DNA of 64,000 bases, taken from positions 11,359,501 to 11,423,500 of the forward strand of contig CATIUR010000004.1 in NCBI GenBank assembly GCA_949592205.1, read 5' to 3'. Below are positions 20,450 through 31,476 of this stretch, piece by piece. The notes under the pieces are model-generated. The model was not told the origin of the DNA. It searched no databases and saw nothing but the letters and a program-made list of their open reading frames with translations. This DNA is from Helichrysum umbraculigerum (Eukaryota; Streptophyta; Magnoliopsida; Asterales; Asteraceae). Position 1 is the stretch's first letter; each line of letters begins with the position of its first letter. The position numbers were made by a program, and so were the translations under genes.

Positions 20450-23400
20450 ATGCCGCCAAAGACACGACCTTACACAGATGCTCAGATCACGTCACTCATA
20501 ACCCAGGCTGTTACTGAAGCCTTGGCTCGGAATACCCCACCCAACTCCACAAGAAACAGCGATACCGCTGGAACCTCGGCCGTCAAACCTTGTTCTTACA
20601 AGGACTTCCAAAGCTGCAAACCCTCGAGCTTCAAGGGTTTTGAAGGAGCCATCGGACTGATCAGATGGTTCGAGAAAATGGAAACTGTTTTCCGTGTCGC
20701 GGAGAACGACAAAGTAAACTTCGCCACCTGCTCTCTTGAAGATGATGCCCACTCTTGGTGGAATTCATATACCCAATCAGTGGGTGCTGACATTGCCTAC
20801 CAACTCACTTGGGAGGAATTGAAGGCAAAACTCACTGCCAAATATTGCTCTATCGCCAAACTCCAAAAGCTAGATGAGGAGTTCTGGAACTTAAAGGTTC
20901 AGGGTGGTGATATCGATGGTTATACCACCAGGTTTCAACAACTAGCTGCCCTCCGCCCAGCTATGGTAAGCACTGAACCTGATAAAATCAGGAAGTACGC
21001 CCTTGGTCTCCCTGATTTTGTTCGGGGACACGTCATCTCTTCCAAACCAACCACCATTGACGGTGCAATCTCATTGGCCCAAGACCTGATGTCTATGAGC
21101 CAAGATTCTGAACAACCCACTTCATCATCCCAAAACAACAAATGCAAGTGGTCTGACTACCACAACAACCACTCCAACCAACAAAACAAGAAACCTGACA
21201 CCATCAAAGCCTACAACACCACCACTGACATCATCCGGGGTTACACTAGGAGCAAACCATATTGTCCCAAGTGCAGCCGTCACCATGAGGGTTCTTGTGG
21301 TCCCTTTTGCAACAACTGCAAGAGGTACGGCCACCTCACCAAAGACTGTCGCTCTACCGCCAACTACAATTCCAACAACAACACCAGACCACCCAAAGTA
21401 TGCTTTGAGTGTGGGAAACCTGGGCATTTCAGGGACTCGTGCCCAAAACTGAAGAACAACAACAACAACAACCGCAACAGCAACAACAACAACACCCGCA
21501 TCAGAGCTTTCGTCATCAAATCTGGGGACGCCCGCCAGGACCCGAATGTGGTCTCGGGTATGTTCCTCCTCAACAACTTAAATGCTTCTGTTCTATTTGA
21601 TACTGGTGCTGATAGAAGCTTTATCTCCGATGATTTTTGCCCATTACTTGACATCACTCCTGTTGCCTTAGATGTTAAGTACACTGTAGAGCTAGCAAAT
21701 GGAAAACTTGTAGAAACCACCAGTGTGATACCTAATTGCACTTTAAACCTAGCTGACGAAACCTTTTCGATCGACCTTATACCCATTGAAATCGGAAGTT
21801 TCGACGTCATTATCGGAATGGACTGGTTATCCAAGCATCGAGCTGAAATCGTTTGTCATGATAAAATCGTCCGTATCCCACTCGCCGTTGGTGGAACCTT
21901 GATCATACAGGGGGAGACCGGTGGGACGGGACTCAATATAATCTCCTGCTTAAAAACCCGAAAATTTCTGAGAAAGGGTTACCCCGCAATACTTGCACAC
22001 ATCACAGAGAAGAAGTCGGAGGAGAAGCGACTTGAGGATGTGCCAATTGTTAGAGACTTTCCCGAGGTCTTTCCGGAAGAATTACCTGGTCTACCTCCGC
22101 TTAGACAGGTTGAGTTCTCGATTGATCTCGTGCCGGGTGCCTCACCGGTGGCCCGCGCACCATACCGTTTAGCCCCATCCGAACTTCAGGAGTTGTCCTC
22201 TCAGTTACAGGAACTTCTGGATCGAGGATTCATTAGACCGAGTTCTTCACCTTGGGGAGCTCCGGTCTTATTTGTCAAAAAGAAGGACGGTTCATTCCGA
22301 ATGTGCATCGACTACCGAGAATTGAACAAATTGACCGTCAAAAACCGATACCCACTTCCTCGCATTGATGATCTATTCGACCAACTTCAGGGTTCAAGTT
22401 TTTACTCAAAAATCGATCTGCGATCAGGTTATCATCAATTACGAGTTTGCGACACCGATATTCCAAAAACTGCTTTCAGAACTCGTTACGGGCACTACGA
22501 ATTCCAAGTTATGCCCTTTGGTCTAACCAACGCACCGGCTGTATTCATGGACCTCATGAACCGGGTGTGCAAACCTTACCTCGACAAGTTTGTCATTGTC
22601 TTTATTGATGACATACTCATTTACTCGCGCAACGAGCAAGAACATGCGCAACACCTTAAGACTATCCTTGAACTACTTAGACACGAGGAGCTTTATGCTA
22701 AATTCTCTAAGTGTGAGTTCTGGATTCAAACCGTTCAATTTCTTGGTCACGTGATCGACAGTCAGGGAATTCACGTGGACCCATCGAAGATCGAGGCTAT
22801 CAAAGACTGGCAAGCACCCACCTCTGCAACTGAAGTACGACAATTTTTGGGTCTTGCTGGGTATTATCGACGATTTATCGAAAATTTCTCCAAAATAGCT
22901 CAACCACTCACGGTACTGACTCAAAAAGACAAAAGGTTCGATTGGACCGAAAAACAAGAGTCAGCGTTCCAACTTTTGAAACAAAAGCTTTGCAGTGCTC
23001 CAATTCTATCCCTACCCGAAGGCACCGATGACTTCGTGGTATACTGTGATGCTTCTCACCAAGGTCTTGGTTGCGTGCTGATGCAACGAGACAAGGTCAT
23101 TGCCTATGCCTCACGACAGCTGAAAATTCATGAAAAGAACTACACCACTCACGATCTCGAACTTGGAGCTGTCGTTTTTGCTCTCAAAATCTGGAGACAT
23201 TATCTCTACGGCACTAAGTGCACCATCTTTACCGATCACAAAAGTCTCCAACATATCTTCGATCAGAAGGATCTCAATATGAGGCAACGTCGATGGGTCG
23301 AGTTGCTTACCGATTACGATTGCGAGATCAAGTACCATCCAGGGAAGGCTAATGTTGTAGCCGATGCCCTCAGTCGAAAGGAACGACCAAAACCCCTTCG

Positions 23401-24889
23401 AGTCCGAGCCCTCAGTATGACCATTCATAACGATCTTACCATTCAAATTCATACCGCTCAGATCGAAGCCCTGAAATCTAAAAACATCAAAAATGAAGCC
23501 TTGCGGGGCATTGACAAACAATTTGAAATCAAACCTAACGGGATTAGGTATTTCTCAAACCGAATCCGGTTGCCTAGTTTCGGGAACCTAAGAGACTTGG
23601 TGATGGACGAGGCTCACAAGTCTAAATATTCTATCCACCCGGGATCCGATAAGATGTACCACGGAATCAAGGAATTTTATTGGTGGCCAAACATGAAAGC
23701 CGAAATCGCCACTTATGTCAGCAAGTGTCTTACTTGCTCGAAAGTCAAAACCGAACATCAGAAACCACCTGGTTTACTCCAACAATCTGAAATCCCTGAA
23801 TGGAAATGGGAACAAATTGCCATGGATTTCATAACCAAACTACCCAAGTCGGCGAGCGGTTGCGATACCATTTGGGTGATCGTCGATCGTCTCACCAAAT
23901 CTGCTCACTTCCTGGCAATCAAAGAAAGCGATAAAATGGAACGCCTTACACAAATATACATCAAGGAAATCGTTTCTCATCACGGTGTTCCAATCTCGAT
24001 CATCTCTGACAGGGATGCCCGTTTCACCTCTCACTTTTGGCAATCACTTCAAAAAGCGTTGGGTACCCGTCTCGATATGAGTACCGCGTACCATCCTCAA
24101 ACCGATGGCCAAAGTGAACGAACCATTCAAACACTGGAAGACATGCTACGAGCCTGCGCAGTTGATTTCGGTACAAACTGGGAAAGACATCTACCGTGGT
24201 GCGAATTTTCGTACAATAACAGTTATCACGCCAGCATTAAGGCTGCACCTTTTGAGGCACTGTACGGTCGTAAGTGCCGATCATCGATCTGTTGGACTGA
24301 GGTGGGAGATAGTCAACTCACTGGTCCTGAACTCATTCACGCCACCACTGAGAAAATTGTGGAAATCCAAAACAGACTCAAAGCCGCACGTAATCGTCAG
24401 AAAAGTTATGCTGATGTGAGACGCAAACCACTCGAGTTCCAAGTTGGGGATCGAGTTCTCTTAAAAGTATCGCCTTGGAAAGGCGTCATCCGTTTTGGCA
24501 AACGCGGGAAGTTGAATCCCAGATACATAGGGCCTTTTGAAATCCTCGAACGAATTGGCCCCGTAGCTTATCGATTGCAGCTGCCATCCGAACTCAGCAG
24601 CGTGCACCCTACTTTTCATGTTTCGAATTTGAAGAAGTGTCTGTCTGATGAGACACTTATCATTCCATTAGATGAAATTCGTGTTGACGATAAACTTCAT
24701 TTCGTTGAGGAACCCGCTGAAATTATGGACCGTGAGGTCAAACAACTGAAACAAAGTCGTATTCCCATCGTCAAGGTCAGATGGAATTCGCGGCGTGGTC
24801 CGGAATTCACCTTGGAACGGGAAGACCAAATGCGACTCAAATATCCTCAACTATTCACTGATTCCACATCAAACACGACTTCGAGCTAA
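20450..24889 (+). CDS. gag-pol: Y gag-pol polyprotein, unit 2, intact
   Basis: Its 1479 residues are identical to unit 1, with gag, three zinc fingers, protease, RT, RNase H, integrase and chromodomain in order. Perfect identity over 4.4 kb of coding sequence next to near-identical LTRs points to a very recent duplication of the whole 8114-bp unit or to recent gene conversion. An assembly duplication must be excluded. As a unit with two LTRs, a primer site, a polypurine tract and an open frame it could be autonomous. Confidence 0.95.
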   Translation: MPPKTRPYTDAQITSLITQAVTEALARNTPPNSTRNSDTAGTSAVKPCSYKDFQSCKPSSFKGFEGAIGLIRWFEKMETVFRVAENDKVNFATCSLEDDAHSWWNSYTQSVGADIAYQLTWEELKAKLTAKYCSIAKLQKLDEEFWNLKVQGGDIDGYTTRFQQLAALRPAMVSTEPDKIRKYALGLPDFVRGHVISSKPTTIDGAISLAQDLMSMSQDSEQPTSSSQNNKCKWSDYHNNHSNQQNKKPDTIKAYNTTTDIIRGYTRSKPYCPKCSRHHEGSCGPFCNNCKRYGHLTKDCRSTANYNSNNNTRPPKVCFECGKPGHFRDSCPKLKNNNNNNRNSNNNNTRIRAFVIKSGDARQDPNVVSGMFLLNNLNASVLFDTGADRSFISDDFCPLLDITPVALDVKYTVELANGKLVETTSVIPNCTLNLADETFSIDLIPIEIGSFDVIIGMDWLSKHRAEIVCHDKIVRIPLAVGGTLIIQGETGGTGLNIISCLKTRKFLRKGYPAILAHITEKKSEEKRLEDVPIVRDFPEVFPEELPGLPPLRQVEFSIDLVPGASPVARAPYRLAPSELQELSSQLQELLDRGFIRPSSSPWGAPVLFVKKKDGSFRMCIDYRELNKLTVKNRYPLPRIDDLFDQLQGSSFYSKIDLRSGYHQLRVCDTDIPKTAFRTRYGHYEFQVMPFGLTNAPAVFMDLMNRVCKPYLDKFVIVFIDDILIYSRNEQEHAQHLKTILELLRHEELYAKFSKCEFWIQTVQFLGHVIDSQGIHVDPSKIEAIKDWQAPTSATEVRQFLGLAGYYRRFIENFSKIAQPLTVLTQKDKRFDWTEKQESAFQLLKQKLCSAPILSLPEGTDDFVVYCDASHQGLGCVLMQRDKVIAYASRQLKIHEKNYTTHDLELGAVVFALKIWRHYLYGTKCTIFTDHKSLQHIFDQKDLNMRQRRWVELLTDYDCEIKYHPGKANVVADALSRKERPKPLRVRALSMTIHNDLTIQIHTAQIEALKSKNIKNEALRGIDKQFEIKPNGIRYFSNRIRLPSFGNLRDLVMDEAHKSKYSIHPGSDKMYHGIKEFYWWPNMKAEIATYVSKCLTCSKVKTEHQKPPGLLQQSEIPEWKWEQIAMDFITKLPKSASGCDTIWVIVDRLTKSAHFLAIKESDKMERLTQIYIKEIVSHHGVPISIISDRDARFTSHFWQSLQKALGTRLDMSTAYHPQTDGQSERTIQTLEDMLRACAVDFGTNWERHLPWCEFSYNNSYHASIKAAPFEALYGRKCRSSICWTEVGDSQLTGPELIHATTEKIVEIQNRLKAARNRQKSYADVRRKPLEFQVGDRVLLKVSPWKGVIRFGKRGKLNPRYIGPFEILERIGPVAYRLQLPSELSSVHPTFHVSNLKKCLSDETLIIPLDEIRVDDKLHFVEEPAEIMDREVKQLKQSRIPIVKVRWNSRRGPEFTLEREDQMRLKYPQLFTDSTSNTTSS

Positions 24890-24923
24890 ATTTCGGGACG
24901 AAATTCTCCTAACAGGGGGAGAA

Positions 24924-27444
24924 TGTAACACCCGCCAAATTAGGACTAGTGATTTAGTGCCTAATCATATGTTAATACATGTAATTAGTTCCTTGTTAGG
25001 CTAATTAATGTATCGAATTATATATATTGTTGAATATATACGAAAATGCGATTTGATTAAATCGTACGCAATTTAAATCGAATGTATTTCGATTCAATTT
25101 AATACGGACGTTGGTGACCAATTTTATTAAATAAATCTTTTATGTCAAAAATATTATTTTGATAATATTTTGTATTCAATTCGTATCGTACAAACCGAAC
25201 TTACACAATTTAAAACAATAAAATGCGTAAACTAAATAAACAAACTAACTTATATTTCATAACTACAATATAAATTAAATTGTAAAATATTTAAATAAAA
25301 CATCGCGTAATAAATTGTATTTTGAACTTATAATTAAAATGTAAATAATTATTTAACGATTATATGACGGAGCAAACGAACACCACACGGGACGCGGGGC
25401 GAAAAAAACTGGAAAAGTGGGGATAAACCCCCACCTCCCATCTTTTTCTTCATTTCATCTTTCCTTCTATCTCTCTCTCTTCTTTTTCTCTCTAAAAAGA
25501 AACAAACCACCAAACTCATAAAACCGCAAAATACTACCACGAAACGCGACCGGATCACAAATATTTTTAGAGATTCACGACCACCTCGCGACGATCTACA
25601 ACACTACCTTTCCGGATTTTCATTTCGGCAAATTGTAAGTTTCCGACAAAATCCCGAAATCACTCGATTCTTAGTATTTTTCGTTTGTGGTTGTTTATAT
25701 AACCTGTATATGTCCCTTACTAAGCATATAACACGATTTCATAGCTTAAAAACGAGTTTAAAACGGATTTTTGGTCGGAATTAACGCTGACAGCCGGATT
25801 TCTGGGCTGGTGTTCATCCATGCGACACAAGCATTGTGTCGCATGTTGTGTCGTATTTTGGCTTTAGTGTCGCATAAAATCCCTTGTGTCGTACCTTATG
25901 TCGTACCAGATATTTAGTGTCGCAAGTCCTGCGACACAACCACTATGTCGCATACACCATACGACACAATCACTATGTCGCTGTTGAATCAGCATCTCGT
26001 ATCTATGCGACACAACCCTTGTGTCGTATAGACATTGTGTCGCATTCCTATGCGACACAACCCTTGTGTCGCATGACAAACTTTTGTGTCGCATATTGTG
26101 TCGCAAAACACAGAAAACTCAGATTTTTACTAAGTGTCGAGACTCGAAATTTATCACTCGATTTTACCCGAATTCAGATCCCAGATGCGTTTTTCGTCAA
26201 AGCAATATAGTAGAAATAAAAATTTTCCAAGCTGACCTGGCAGCTCGACCCCAGCCAGGGGCTCTGCCCCTTGGACCCCGCCAGGGGCTGCCGCCCCTTG
26301 GACCCTGCTACCAGGGGCGCTGCCCCCGGACCCCCGTACTTAGATTCCGTAACGGCTTCTAAAACACATTTTTCAAGTGAAACGCCACGAAATCAAAATA
26401 ATAATAGTTGAGATTATTATTACAAATCCGTCACCAACGGGCCGTACATGTTTTCAAACACTTAACAAATCAACCAAATCGTAGTAATTTGGACATATAT
26501 ATAGTTGTGTAACAACTACAAGGGTGATCTTTTGAGATACCCAATCATGTTTATAACCATCGCGTGTCGTGGACACCCTCAGGTTACAAGTCTTTGGACT
26601 TCATATTCGGCTAATCAACTTACGTTTGTGTAAACGCATTCAGACTCAGATGAGTCTCATAGCCCCTCTTTTACTATTTTACTCAGGGGTGTGATATATT
26701 GCTCAACTTTTAACATGTGAACGCAAGTACCAACTTTTCATATACTACATGAGTTTTTCGAAACTAATCATTTTAAAGTCCTCCGTCAGCATAGTTGTTA
26801 ATACGTTGTAGCGTGAATATTAGTATATGGTACCATATAGGATTGACCCACCTCGTTCGGGTTAGCAAGCACTAACCGGGTAAACGAACGTACTAATATT
26901 TGGGAAGACGAATGTTGATTAGGCATTCGTGGAGGCACCTCGCCCGGAATTCTCTATAGGGGACCCGGCCCTCGAGTTAAGCTCAACTATGTGCTCATGG
27001 CTGTATACACGATGATTATCATTTAATTGCTGGATGCAATTCACTATTTAATTGCTGGATGCAATTCATTATTTAAATCTTGCGGTTCATACGATATAAC
27101 TGATTTCAAACCTGTGAGCTCACCAGCTTTATAGCTGACCTTTTAGCATATATCGCAGGTACCCAGCAGTAGGATGTTTCTGCTCAGGATTTAGCTCGAG
27201 TCAGCATACAGACGATTGAGATTTTCTTGCATTAGTATATTTTGTACAAGTACTTATGTACTGAAATCTCATTTTATTTAACTCGAGCTATGTAAAGCTT
27301 TAAATGTTGTAAACATTTCAGTTATCAATATATTTTGTTAAAACGACGCATATAGAGTCGTTTGCTATTTATCTTTGTGCTTTGTTATTGATTAGTAACA
27401 CCCAAATCAAGCTTCCGCAAATCATTAAATTTAGGGGTGTTACA
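24924..27444 (+). repeat. Y LTR3, shared by units 2 and 3
   Basis: It is 2521 bp, shorter than LTR1 and LTR2 by one 25-bp minisatellite copy. The palindrome array is at 25819-26104. It has the LTR1 state (CAGACG) where LTR2 has CAAACG, and the LTR2 state where LTR1 differs, so LTR1 and LTR2 each have a private change. Confidence 0.92.
25819..26104. repeat. Palindrome array in Y LTR3
   Basis: A third copy of the array at 9591-9876, apparently identical to that of LTR2. Confidence 0.85.
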
Positions 27445-27770
27445 GATTGGTATCAAAGCCAGGTTATAGTGAACTAGGTTGCATTTAGTGAGCCTAGACT
27501 ATGACCATTAGGCAGTATTCCTTATTAGGTATGACTGGTTCAGGGATTACAGCATACGAGTTTAATTTAACATAGCCTGATCAACTATGTACAATTAAGC
27601 AAAGATGATGTAAGATCTGAAAGTAGTTATGGCTGAACAGGATACAATAGAAGACTCTGACCTCGAGAGAACCGAGACTCAAACATGTTTATGCTAGACA
27701 CTCAATAGGCTATATTATATAGGAGCTATATGAATATAGGCCTCAATCTTACTAACGCTTTGTCTCAGAA

Positions 27771-28262
27771 ATGACAAACATCCCATCAAATTCATCTCGT
27801 TCTCCATCCGGGTCGCAGAACCCAAGGGTAGCAAGGAGGAACAACAGGTTGCCTCGAGCTGGCCCGTATCCCACTCACATCGCCTTACCGGCTTTAACTG
27901 CTAGGGTAAATCAACACGAGCAGCGACTTCGCACCATGGATGTCGTGTTGCAAGAAACAAATGAAAACTGGCGACTTACGTCTCTTGAACGCATAGAACA
28001 GGTCTCCGACGACCTTGAAACCACAAACAACAACATGGATGTCCTTCGCAACCAAATTATAGAAATAAGGGTGGAAAATGCCCTTCTACAACAAAGGATG
28101 GAAGAATGTGAGCAACGCTCACGTGAAGCAGAAGAGTATGCGCGCGGAATAACACAACGACTTGCGCTAGCAGAAGACAACGCCCGACAAGCTAGCAGGC
28201 TTGCAAACACTGTGGACCGTCTTGTCACGATGATGGAACAAATTAATCTACGTCAAGACTAG
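27771..28262 (+). CDS. Y ORF1, coiled-coil protein, unit 3
   Basis: It has 163 residues, with two differences from units 1 and 2 (Thr for Ala at residue 2, Ala for Glu near residue 132). The coiled-coil pattern is unchanged and the acceptor-like CTCAG before the ATG is kept. Confidence 0.68.
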   Translation: MTNIPSNSSRSPSGSQNPRVARRNNRLPRAGPYPTHIALPALTARVNQHEQRLRTMDVVLQETNENWRLTSLERIEQVSDDLETTNNNMDVLRNQIIEIRVENALLQQRMEECEQRSREAEEYARGITQRLALAEDNARQASRLANTVDRLVTMMEQINLRQD

Positions 28263-28538
28263 TGTAGTCTTTGTCCTGTAATCTAGTAACTATCTACGCG
28301 CTACTCTATAATTCAGTCGGATGTAACAATTCCCGACATCTTTTGTAATACATCTGTAGGATGTAACCTTTGAACTCGTATTAGCTATCAAATATTTCTT
28401 GTCGTTCAACTCATATTAATTGCCATAATTCTTTTTCATATTGATGTTATGTATTACCACCTTTATACATGTACATCTGAAATAAATACAATTTTCTTAC
28501 AAAATCTCATGTATCTTCATTTCTTTTATTGAAGAATC

Positions 28539-30281
28539 ATGCCGCCAAAGACACGACCTTACACAGATGCTCAGATCACGTCACTCATAACCCAGGCTGT
28601 TACTGAAGCCTTGGCTCGGAATACCCCACCCAACTCCACAAGAAACAGCGATACCGCTGGAACCTCGGCCGTCAAACCTTGTTCTTACAAGGACTTCCAA
28701 AGCTGCAAACCCTCGAGCTTCAAGGGTTTTGAAGGAGCCATCGGACTGATCAGATGGTTCGAGAAAATGGAAACTGTTTTCCGTGTTAGTAAATGCGCGG
28801 AGAACGACAAAGTAAACTTCGCCACCTGCTCTCTTGAAGATGATGCCCACTCTTGGTGGAATTCATATACCCAATCAGTGGGTGCTGACATTGCCTACCA
28901 ACTCACTTGGGAGGAATTGAAGGCAAAACTCACTGCCAAATATTGCTCTATCGCCAAACTCCAAAAGCTAGATGAGGAGTTCTGGAACTTAAAGGTTCAG
29001 GGTGGTGATATCGATGGTTATACCACCAGGTTTCAACAACTAGCTGCCCTCCGCCCAGCTATGGTAAGCACTGAACCTGATAAAATCAGGAAGTACGCCC
29101 TTGGTCTCCCTGATTTTGTTCGGGGACACGTCATCTCTTCCAAACCAACCACCATTGACGGTGCAATCTCATTGGCCCAAGACCTGATGTCTATGAGCCA
29201 AGATTCTGAACAACCCACTTCATCATCCCAAAACAACAAACGCAAGTGGTCTGACTACCACAACAACCACTCCAACCAACAAAACAAGAAACCTGACACC
29301 ATCAAAGCCTACAACACCACCACTGACATCATCCGGGGTTACACTGGGAGCAAACCATATTGTCCCAAGTGCAGCCGTCACCATGAGGGTTCTTGTGGTC
29401 CCTTTTGCAACAACTGCAAGAGGTACGGCCACCTCACCAAAGACTGTCGCTCTACCGCCAACTACAATTCCAACAACAACACCAGACCACCCAAAGTATG
29501 CTTTGAGTGTGGGAAACCTGGGCATTTCAGGGACTCGTGCCCAAAACTGAAGAACAACAACAACAACAACCGCAACAGCAACAACAACAACACCCGCAGC
29601 AGAGCTTTCGTCATCAAATCTGGGGACGCCCGCCAGGACCCGAATGTGGTCTCGGGTATGTTCCTCCTCAACAACTTAAATGCTTCTGTTCTATTTGATA
29701 CTGGTGCTGATAGAAGCTTTATCTCCGATGATTTTTGCCCATTACTTGACATCACTCCTGTTGCCTTAGATGTTAAGTACACTGTAGAGCTAGCAAATGG
29801 AAAACTTGTAGAAACCACCAGTGTGATACCTAATTGCACTTTAAACCTAGCTGACGAAACCTTTTCGATCGACCTTATACCCATTGAAATCGGAAGTTTC
29901 GACGTCATTATCGGAATGGACTGGTTATCCAAGCATCGAGCTGAAATCGTTTGTCATGATAAAATCGTCCGTATCCCACTCGCCGTTGGTGGAACCTTGA
30001 TCATACAGGGGGAGACCGGTGGGACGGGACTCAATATAATCTCCTGCTTAAAAACCCGAAAATTTCTGAGAAAGGGTTACCCCGCAATACTTGCACACAT
30101 CACAGAGAAGAAGTTGGAGGAGAAGCGACTTGAGGATGTGCCAATTGTTAGAGACTTTCCCGAGGTCTTTCCGGAAGAATTACCTGGTCTACTTCCGCTT
30201 AGACAGGTTGAGTTCTCGATTGATCTCGTGCCGGGTATATTTTGTACAAGTACTTATGTACTGAAATCTCATTTTATTTAA
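28539..30281 (+). pseudogene. gag-pol: Y gag-protease, unit 3, truncated before RT
   Basis: Gag, three zinc fingers and the protease (DTG) are present. The frame then breaks at 30235-30236, where the sequence jumps from the start of RT to the last 210 bp of an LTR. The final 15 or so residues of the 580-residue frame are read from LTR DNA. Unit 3 keeps three residues (VSKCAEN) that are missing in units 1 and 2 through a 9-bp deletion. It also has Arg, Gly and Ser at gag positions where units 1 and 2 have Cys, Arg and Ile. Relatives X and Z share the Arg and Gly states, so unit 3 looks ancestral there. Confidence 0.9.
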
Positions 30282-30444
30282 CTCGAGCTATGTAAAGCTT
30301 TAAATGTTGTAAACATTTCAGTTATCAATATATTTTGTTAAAACGACGCATATAGAGTCGTTTGCTATTTATCTTTGTGCTTTGTTATTGATTAGTAACA
30401 CCCAAATCAAGCTTCCGCAAATCATTAAATTTGGGGGTGTTACA
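30235..30444 (+). repeat. Y LTR4 fragment (last 210 bp)
   Basis: It matches 11032-11241 of LTR1 and ends GGGGGTGTTACA. The junction with pol has a 2-bp overlap (GT). The deletion removed most of pol and about 2.3 kb of LTR, roughly 5.1 kb in all, but kept the true right end of the array. Confidence 0.9.
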
Positions 30445-30625
30445 CGTATAGTCAGTATCTGGAGAGTTCTGTAAAAGCTTATTCACGTTCATATCAATCT
30501 AATATACGAAAGCTTTTGATTTGTTTGTGTTTGGTGATTCGATACATTTATTTATTACTTAATTGCTCGTTAGTTATACGTTTGATTGAGTGGCGATCTG
30601 TTAGATCCGGAATAAGGGAACAACA
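30445..30625 (+). repeat. Copia-1 3' LTR, right portion, with TSD CGTAT at 30445-30449
   Basis: It begins with the second copy of CGTAT and carries the end of the Copia LTR. The closing words TTAGATCCGGAATAAGGG parallel TTAGATCCGACATAAGGGG at the end of the Copia-2 LTR. The exact LTR end is set at ...CAACA (30625) by analogy; the 5' LTR needed to confirm it is outside the window. Confidence 0.75.
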
Positions 30626-30801
30626 CTTCTTGTTTATGGAAAGATCATCTTATCTTCCTCCACACTTTTAGAGTAACTTGCTTATATGAGGAAATGCTAA
30701 TGTCGGAAAATATTCTCTGACTCACCCCTAAAAACATGACTTAAAATATTTTTCAGAGAGTTGTTGCTTGAGGACAAGCAACGTCTAAGTGTGGGATAAC
30801 T
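30626..30801 (+). mobile_element. 3' internal end of element T (Tat/Athila-like Gypsy)
   Basis: A short untranslated stretch containing TTGCTTGAGGACAAGCAACG and a purine tract AAGTGTGGGA just before an LTR start (TGATGTGACG). The words 'gaggacaagcaa...aagt' before the 3' LTR are familiar from plant Tat/Ogre and Athila Gypsy elements. Copia-1 has inserted here, and the rest of T lies left of the window. Confidence 0.55.
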
Positions 30802-31298
30802 TGATGTGACGTAAAAAGTCATGTTTTTAGAAACTTTATTCCTCACATTTTGGACCTTTCTTTAGTGAAAACATTTCAAAACATTGATTATTTATTAAAA
30901 TTCACTAAAGTGGTTCAAAAGTAGACGTTGTGGTAAAAATCACTGAAAACACTCTGAAAATGCACAAAACACAGCATTTTAATACAAGCCGATTCCTCCG
31001 ACCTCATTTTCCTGTCAAGGCACACCTCCTAACTTCTACCATCTGTTGTATAGGTAAAATCGAGACGGAAAAATCTGGAATCAAGTGAAACGGCCAAAGG
31101 ACGAAGAAGACACTGCACTTTCAGAGCCACTAAAAGTCATTTCGGCTAAGCCTGAGTTATACATACCCAATTTCTATGAGATTGGCATCATTAGAAGCGT
31201 AACGGAATTACAAAACTACAGGCGAAAGAATTAGGTCAAACGGACGTGTAACGAAGGAGATACGGACGTTTTAAGCAACGAACGAAATCAGACAGAGC

Positions 31299-31390
31299 CC
31301 GTATACGGCCCCACACACCGTATACGGCCCTTGTGAGACCGTATACGGCCCATACTACAACGTATACGGCCCTTACAAGGCCGTATACGG
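31299..31390. promoter_or_regulatory. Phased CCGTATACGG palindromes in T LTR
   Basis: Five copies start at 31299, 31318, 31339, 31360 (first base changed) and 31381, so the spacing is 19, 21, 21 and 21 bp, close to two DNA helical turns. Four are perfect 10-bp palindromes and each is followed by CCC. They end 78 bp before the TATA box, as expected for an enhancer. Confidence 0.8.
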
Positions 31391-31468
31391 CCCCTGCTGC
31401 CCCGTATCGTGCTTCGTTTGCTTGTACGTGCTGCTTCGTGAGTTGTACGCGCGACTTTGAGCTTTGCC

Positions 31469-31476
31469 TATAAATA
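31469..31476 (+). promoter_or_regulatory. TATA box of T LTR
   Basis: TATAAATA in the context CCTATAAATAGTGG, followed about 30 bp later by a pyrimidine-rich leader (TTTCTCATTTCATTTCTTCC) that probably contains the start of transcription. Confidence 0.75.

Larger units (their letters stand above)
8696..30444 (+). mobile_element. Element Y: tandem array of a Tekay-type chromovirus sharing LTRs
   Basis: The order is LTR1 (8696-11241), internal 1, LTR2 (16810-19355), internal 2, LTR3 (24924-27444), truncated internal 3, then an LTR fragment (30235-30444). The first repeat period is exactly 8114 bp. There is no flanking DNA between units: each internal LTR is followed by a primer-binding site and preceded by a polypurine tract. 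One 5-bp duplication brackets the whole 21.7 kb. This is best explained by a single insertion followed by LTR-LTR unequal recombination. Confidence 0.93.
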
